Part shown: positions 5,423 through 8,307 of the stretch, one piece after another
How the letters are laid out: every line of letters starts with the position of its first letter
How positions within the stretch are numbered: the first letter of the stretch is position 1
Assembly (NCBI GenBank): GCA_031269635.1
Contig: JAISYY010000045.1
Location: 1 to 8,307, forward strand
DNA from: Tannerella sp.
Lineage (GTDB): Bacteria; Bacteroidota; Bacteroidia; Bacteroidales; Tannerellaceae
Length of the DNA stretch: 8,307 bases
Reading direction: 5' to 3'
Made by a program: the position numbers and the translations under genes
The notes under the pieces: generated by a model
Told to the model about the DNA's origin: nothing
The model's input: only the letters and a program-made list of their open reading frames with translations
Database searches by the model: none

Positions 5423-7579
5423 ATGAAAGTTTATCAAACGAGTGAAATTAAGAACATTTCAATTTTGGGAAGTTCTGGTACTGGGAAAACCACCCTTGCT
5501 GAAGCAATGCTTTACGAGGGTGGTCTTATAAAACGTCGCGGATCTGTGAAGACCGGTTCTACGGTCGCTGATTATTTTCCGGTGGAGAAGGAGTATGGAT
5601 ATTCTGTTTTCTCTACCGTTTTTAGTGTAGAATGGAACGGTATGAAACTTAATTTTATTGATTGTCCGGGTTCGGATGATTTTATAGGAGGAGCCGTTTC
5701 AGCGCTGAATGTTACGGATACGGCCTTAATGCTGATAAACGCTCAATACGGCGTTGAAGTAGGCACGATAAATCAGTTCCGATACACGGAGCAATTTCAT
5801 AAGCCGGTAATTTTTATAATTAATTACCTTGATAACGATAAGGCGGATTACGAATCGTCCGTGTCGCAGTTGAAAGAGAATTACGGCGGCAAAGTGGTAC
5901 AGATACAGTATCCCGTTACGTGCGGCGTTTCGTTCAATGCCGTTGTGGATGTGTTGAAAATGAAAATGTATCGTTGGAAACCGGAAGGCGGCGTACCGGA
6001 GGTGCTTGAGATTCCCGAAAGTGAGGCGGAAAAGGCGGCGGAATTGCATCAGATACTGGTGGAAGCGGCTGCCGAACATGATGATTCTTTGATGGAGAAA
6101 TTCTTTGACCAGGGTACGCTTACGGAAGATGAAATGCGCGCCGGTATTCGCGCCGGGCTTGTGACGCGCGGCATGTTCCCCGTCTTTTGTGTATGTGCCG
6201 AAAGGGATATGTGTGTGCGCCGTACGCTCGAATTTCTGGGAAATGTAGTTCCCGGTACGGACCGGATGCCGCGTCTTGTTACGACCGACGGCCGTGAAGT
6301 TACACCCGATTCGGAAGGCCCGGCCAGTTTGTTTTTCTTTAAAACAACGATAGAGCCTCATATCGGACAGGTTTCGTATTTCAAAGTGATATCGGGAAAG
6401 GTGAAATCCGGCGATGACCTGCAAAACATTGACCGCGGTTCGAAGGAACGTATAGCCCAGTTGTTCGTTGTTGACGGACAGATGCGTACGGAAGTAACCG
6501 AAATGGTTGCGGGCGATATCGGGGCGACCGTTAAACTGAAAGATGTGCGTCTGGGGAATACGCTTAACGGTAAGGGCGGCGATTATAAGTTTGATTTTAT
6601 ACGCTATCCCGAACCGAAATTCAGGCGTGCAATAAGAGCCGTTAACGAATCCGACGCCGAAAAACTGAGCGAGATATTAACCCGCATGCACGAAGAAGAT
6701 CCTACCTGGATAATAGAGATGTCAAAGGAGTTGAAGCAAACGATCGTATCCGGTCAGGGCGAGTTTCATTTGCGTACGTTGAAGTGGCGTATAGAAAATA
6801 ATGATAAGCTTTTTATTGAGTATCTTGAGCCGAAGATTCCGTATCGTGAAACCATTACAAAGGCCGCCCGCGCCGATTACCGTCATAAGAAACAGTCGGG
6901 AGGCGCCGGCCAGTTTGGCGAAGTGCACCTGATCATAGAGCCTTATTACGAAGGCATGCCGGCTCCGACATTCTACCGTTTCGGCGGACAGGAATTTAAG
7001 ATGAGTGTGCGCGATACGCAGACGATAGAGTTGGATTGGGGCGGAAAATTAGTCTTCGTCAGTTGTATCGTCGGAGGTTCCATTGATGCGCGTTTCATGC
7101 CTGCCATCCTGAAAGGTATCATGGCGCGTATGGAGCAGGGGCCTCTTACCGGATCGTATGCGCGTGATGTCCGCGTCTGCGTGTACGACGGAAAGATGCA
7201 TCCGGTTGACAGCAACGAAATATCGTTTATGCTTGCCGGACGTAATGCGTTTAGCATGGCGTTTAAGGAAGCCGGTCCGAAAATCCTTGAGCCTGTTTAT
7301 GATGTGGAAGTGCTTGTACCGGGCGATTTCATGGGCGATGTGATGGGCGACTTGCAAGGACGTCGCGCGATGATTATGGGAATGAGCAGCGAAAAAGGGT
7401 ATGAAAAGATTATGGCAAAAGTCCCATTGAAAGAAATGTCAAGCTATTCGACCTCGTTAAGTTCCATTTCCGGCGGACGTGCATCATTTACAATGAAGTT
7501 TTCTTCCTACGAATTAGTACCTGCCGACATTCAGGACAAATTGCTGAAAGAGTATGCGGAGTCGCAAGCGGATGATTAG
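5423..7579 (+). CDS. fusA2: Elongation factor G paralogue, EF-G2 type (GTPase-deficient G domain)
   Basis: A ribosomal translocation factor of 718 aa with all EF-G domains: G domain (1 to about 285), domain II (about 300-395, SLFFFKTTIEPHIGQVSYFKV), III, IV (SGGAGQFGEVHL near 492) and V (LEPVYDVEVLVPGDFMGDVM from about 621). The P-loop GSSGTGKTT (16-24) is intact. Other GTPase motifs are altered: switch I GITI is GYSV (59-62), DTPGH is DCPGS with Ser84 in place of the catalytic His, NKxD is NYLD (134-137), and the G5-like segment reads CAERD. This pattern fits Bacteroides EF-G2, reported to support translocation without GTP hydrolysis and to be needed under carbon limitation and in gut colonisation; function here is inferred from that. 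The start MKVYQTSEIKNI is the first ATG of the frame. A strong terminator follows. It is divergent from gdhA. It is not expected to be the housekeeping EF-G, which should lie elsewhere. Confidence 0.92.
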   Translation: MKVYQTSEIKNISILGSSGTGKTTLAEAMLYEGGLIKRRGSVKTGSTVADYFPVEKEYGYSVFSTVFSVEWNGMKLNFIDCPGSDDFIGGAVSALNVTDTALMLINAQYGVEVGTINQFRYTEQFHKPVIFIINYLDNDKADYESSVSQLKENYGGKVVQIQYPVTCGVSFNAVVDVLKMKMYRWKPEGGVPEVLEIPESEAEKAAELHQILVEAAAEHDDSLMEKFFDQGTLTEDEMRAGIRAGLVTRGMFPVFCVCAERDMCVRRTLEFLGNVVPGTDRMPRLVTTDGREVTPDSEGPASLFFFKTTIEPHIGQVSYFKVISGKVKSGDDLQNIDRGSKERIAQLFVVDGQMRTEVTEMVAGDIGATVKLKDVRLGNTLNGKGGDYKFDFIRYPEPKFRRAIRAVNESDAEKLSEILTRMHEEDPTWIIEMSKELKQTIVSGQGEFHLRTLKWRIENNDKLFIEYLEPKIPYRETITKAARADYRHKKQSGGAGQFGEVHLIIEPYYEGMPAPTFYRFGGQEFKMSVRDTQTIELDWGGKLVFVSCIVGGSIDARFMPAILKGIMARMEQGPLTGSYARDVRVCVYDGKMHPVDSNEISFMLAGRNAFSMAFKEAGPKILEPVYDVEVLVPGDFMGDVMGDLQGRRAMIMGMSSEKGYEKIMAKVPLKEMSSYSTSLSSISGGRASFTMKFSSYELVPADIQDKLLKEYAESQADD

Positions 7580-7606
7580 TTTTTTTTGTTTTTAATATGA
7601 TGAGTG

Positions 7607-7645
7607 ATAACGGTGTCCGGAAATTTTGGACGCCGTTATTTTTTT
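7607..7645 (+). terminator. Rho-independent terminator of the EF-G2 gene
   Basis: The 12-bp stem ATAACGGTGTCC (7607-7618) pairs with GGACGCCGTTAT (7628-7639), with one G-U pair and a 9-nt loop. A run of seven T covers 7639-7645. It begins 27 nt after the fusA2 stop. On the minus strand no T-run follows the hairpin, so it is a poor terminator for the opposing 59-aa gene, whose stop is at 7660. Confidence 0.88.
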
Positions 7646-7659
7646 GAAAAAGATACCGC

Positions 7660-7839
7660 CTATTTGCGTTTTCTTATGTTTTTGTATAGTGGAACGAACA
7701 CGATTATTGCAGATGCAACGATCGAAAAAATCACCGTAAAATCTATTTCTTTACTGTATGCAAGCAACAGATAGCATAGTAAAATCCACAGTAATATTAT
7801 GCAAATAGCCTGAGAATTAGTAATTTTTCTGCGTGCCAT
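7660..7839 (-). CDS. Small two-helix membrane protein, 59 aa
   Basis: The ORF runs from ATG at 7839-7837 to TAG at 7662-7660. The protein begins MARRKITNSQ. It has two hydrophobic segments (about residues 11-28, AICIILLWILLCYLLLAY, and 34-51), joined by a short SKEID loop, and ends in basic YKNIRKRK. The positive charges at both ends suggest a hairpin with both termini in the cytoplasm. I do not recognise a family. It lies 57 nt downstream of the DUF2007-type gene on the same strand and is probably its operon partner. A real gene is supported by the start, the well-formed membrane segments, the basic termini and the position. It is small enough to be missed by a length-limited search. Confidence 0.7.
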   Translation of the reverse strand: MARRKITNSQAICIILLWILLCYLLLAYSKEIDFTVIFSIVASAIIVFVPLYKNIRKRK

Positions 7840-7896
7840 ATTTTTTATCGTTTGAGTTCATAACCCGCCGTTTACCGCCGGAACGGAGCGTAAAGA

Positions 7897-8286
7897 TTAT
7901 ATTGATCCGTTGAAATATTTGTGAAGATAAATGAGAAGCGCCAGAAGCGCCACGATCAGTATGGTAATAACCGTTAGCGTTTTCGATAGTTTTTCTTTAT
8001 TTTGCCGGTAGATACGGTTCTGTTCCGAATTTTCAAACTCAATTGCCTCAAGAAGATTTTCCGGAACATCATATCCGTGATCTTTCATGATCTCGAATGC
8101 CTGCAGAATATCCTTTTGTAAAAGTTCAACTTTTACTCCTCCCGAATCCACATATCCAAACATGACACGACTGCTGATACCGTCGCGGACGTAACATTCG
8201 ATTCCTTCCGACTGCAGGAGACCGGCAAGCATCTCCGCTTCCGACGTTTGTTGAAACCTGGCTATTTCGACCATTTTATCTTCCAT
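7897..8286 (-). CDS. DUF2007-type putative signal-transducing protein with C-terminal membrane anchor
   Basis: The protein has 129 aa. Residues about 5-75 resemble DUF2007 (putative prokaryotic signal-transducing protein): VEIARFQQTSEAEMLAGLLQ, then SEGIECYVRDG, then GGVKVELLQKDILQAFEIM. This is a small alpha/beta domain related in pattern to PII-like and ferredoxin-like folds. A charged linker (about 76-102) leads to one membrane helix (about 103-121, LTVITILIVALLALLIYL), leaving the domain in the cytoplasm if the N-terminus is inside. The start is ATG 8286-8284; Met5 is an alternative. The biochemical role of the family is not known. The 59-aa membrane protein follows 57 nt downstream. The promoter probably lies beyond the window edge, since only 21 nt precede the gene. 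Confidence 0.8.
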   Translation of the reverse strand: MEDKMVEIARFQQTSEAEMLAGLLQSEGIECYVRDGISSRVMFGYVDSGGVKVELLQKDILQAFEIMKDHGYDVPENLLEAIEFENSEQNRIYRQNKEKLSKTLTVITILIVALLALLIYLHKYFNGSI

Positions 8287-8307
8287 AAATCCTCCGAATT
8301 TTTCGGC

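Noticed and set aside
5726..6424. 232-codon open frame on the minus strand inside the EF-G2 gene
   Set aside because: It is antisense to a clearly conserved protein and its translation has no domain-like pattern.
7868..7886. CCGTT/AACGG inverted repeat between the DUF2007 gene and the 59-aa gene
   Set aside because: The stem has only five pairs and no T-run; it could be a weak intergenic structure but is too short to call.
1..8307. tRNA, rRNA, CRISPR array or replication origin
   Set aside because: I saw no regularly spaced repeats, cloverleaf-like conserved TTCGAATC-type segments in a proper context, or ribosomal RNA signature on either strand.

Overview
The window reads as chromosomal DNA of a member of the Bacteroidales (Bacteroidota). 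The gene starts lack Shine-Dalgarno sequences and have A/T-rich leaders. Promoter-like sites resemble the Bacteroides TAnnTTTG -7 element. One protein ends in a type IX secretion (T9SS) C-terminal sorting domain. The housekeeping genes (DUF4286 protein, RuvC, hexameric glutamate dehydrogenase, EF-G2-type translation factor, DUF2007 protein) are of Bacteroidales type. A T9SS cargo points away from typical gut Bacteroides and towards Tannerella-, Dysgonomonas-, Paludibacter- or Parabacteroides-like lineages. The genus cannot be fixed from this sequence.

Left part (1-2760), accessory and decaying. An unrecognised 215-residue cytosolic protein (4-651) is followed 19 nt later by a gene for a secreted modular protein (671-2002). 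That protein has a Sec signal peptide, a Cys/His domain resembling papain-like amidases, two Ig/PKD-like modules and a T9SS tail. The gene carries an in-frame amber codon exactly at the predicted signal-peptide cleavage site, so it is probably a pseudogene. One internal module has very different third-position GC from the preceding domain. Next comes an IS30-family insertion-sequence remnant. Its transposase is frameshifted in a run of eight G and cut off before most of the DDE catalytic core. A perfect 15-bp hairpin stands just upstream of it, with a U-tract on the minus strand.

Middle part (2760-5422), core genes. A promoter-like box precedes a DUF4286 gene and ruvC, both on the plus strand and probably co-transcribed. 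They converge on gdhA, which lies on the minus strand. gdhA and the EF-G2 gene are divergent across a 349-bp intergenic region. This region holds a promoter-like box for each gene, a stem-loop in the gdhA leader, and a 40-bp nested dyad with CRP-type half-site spacing.

Right part (5423-8307). The EF-G paralogue keeps its P-loop but lacks the catalytic His of the DxPGH motif and the Lys of NKxD. This matches the Bacteroides EF-G2 type reported to translocate without GTP hydrolysis under control of the CRP-family regulator Cur. It ends at a strong intrinsic terminator. Facing it on the minus strand are a DUF2007 protein with a C-terminal membrane anchor and a 59-residue two-helix membrane protein.

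The most useful leads are the shared gdhA/EF-G2 dyad as a possible carbon-starvation (Cur-like) operator, and the amber-interrupted T9SS cargo with an uncharacterised Cys/His domain. I did not see a complete new defence or mobile system, CRISPR array, tRNA or rRNA.
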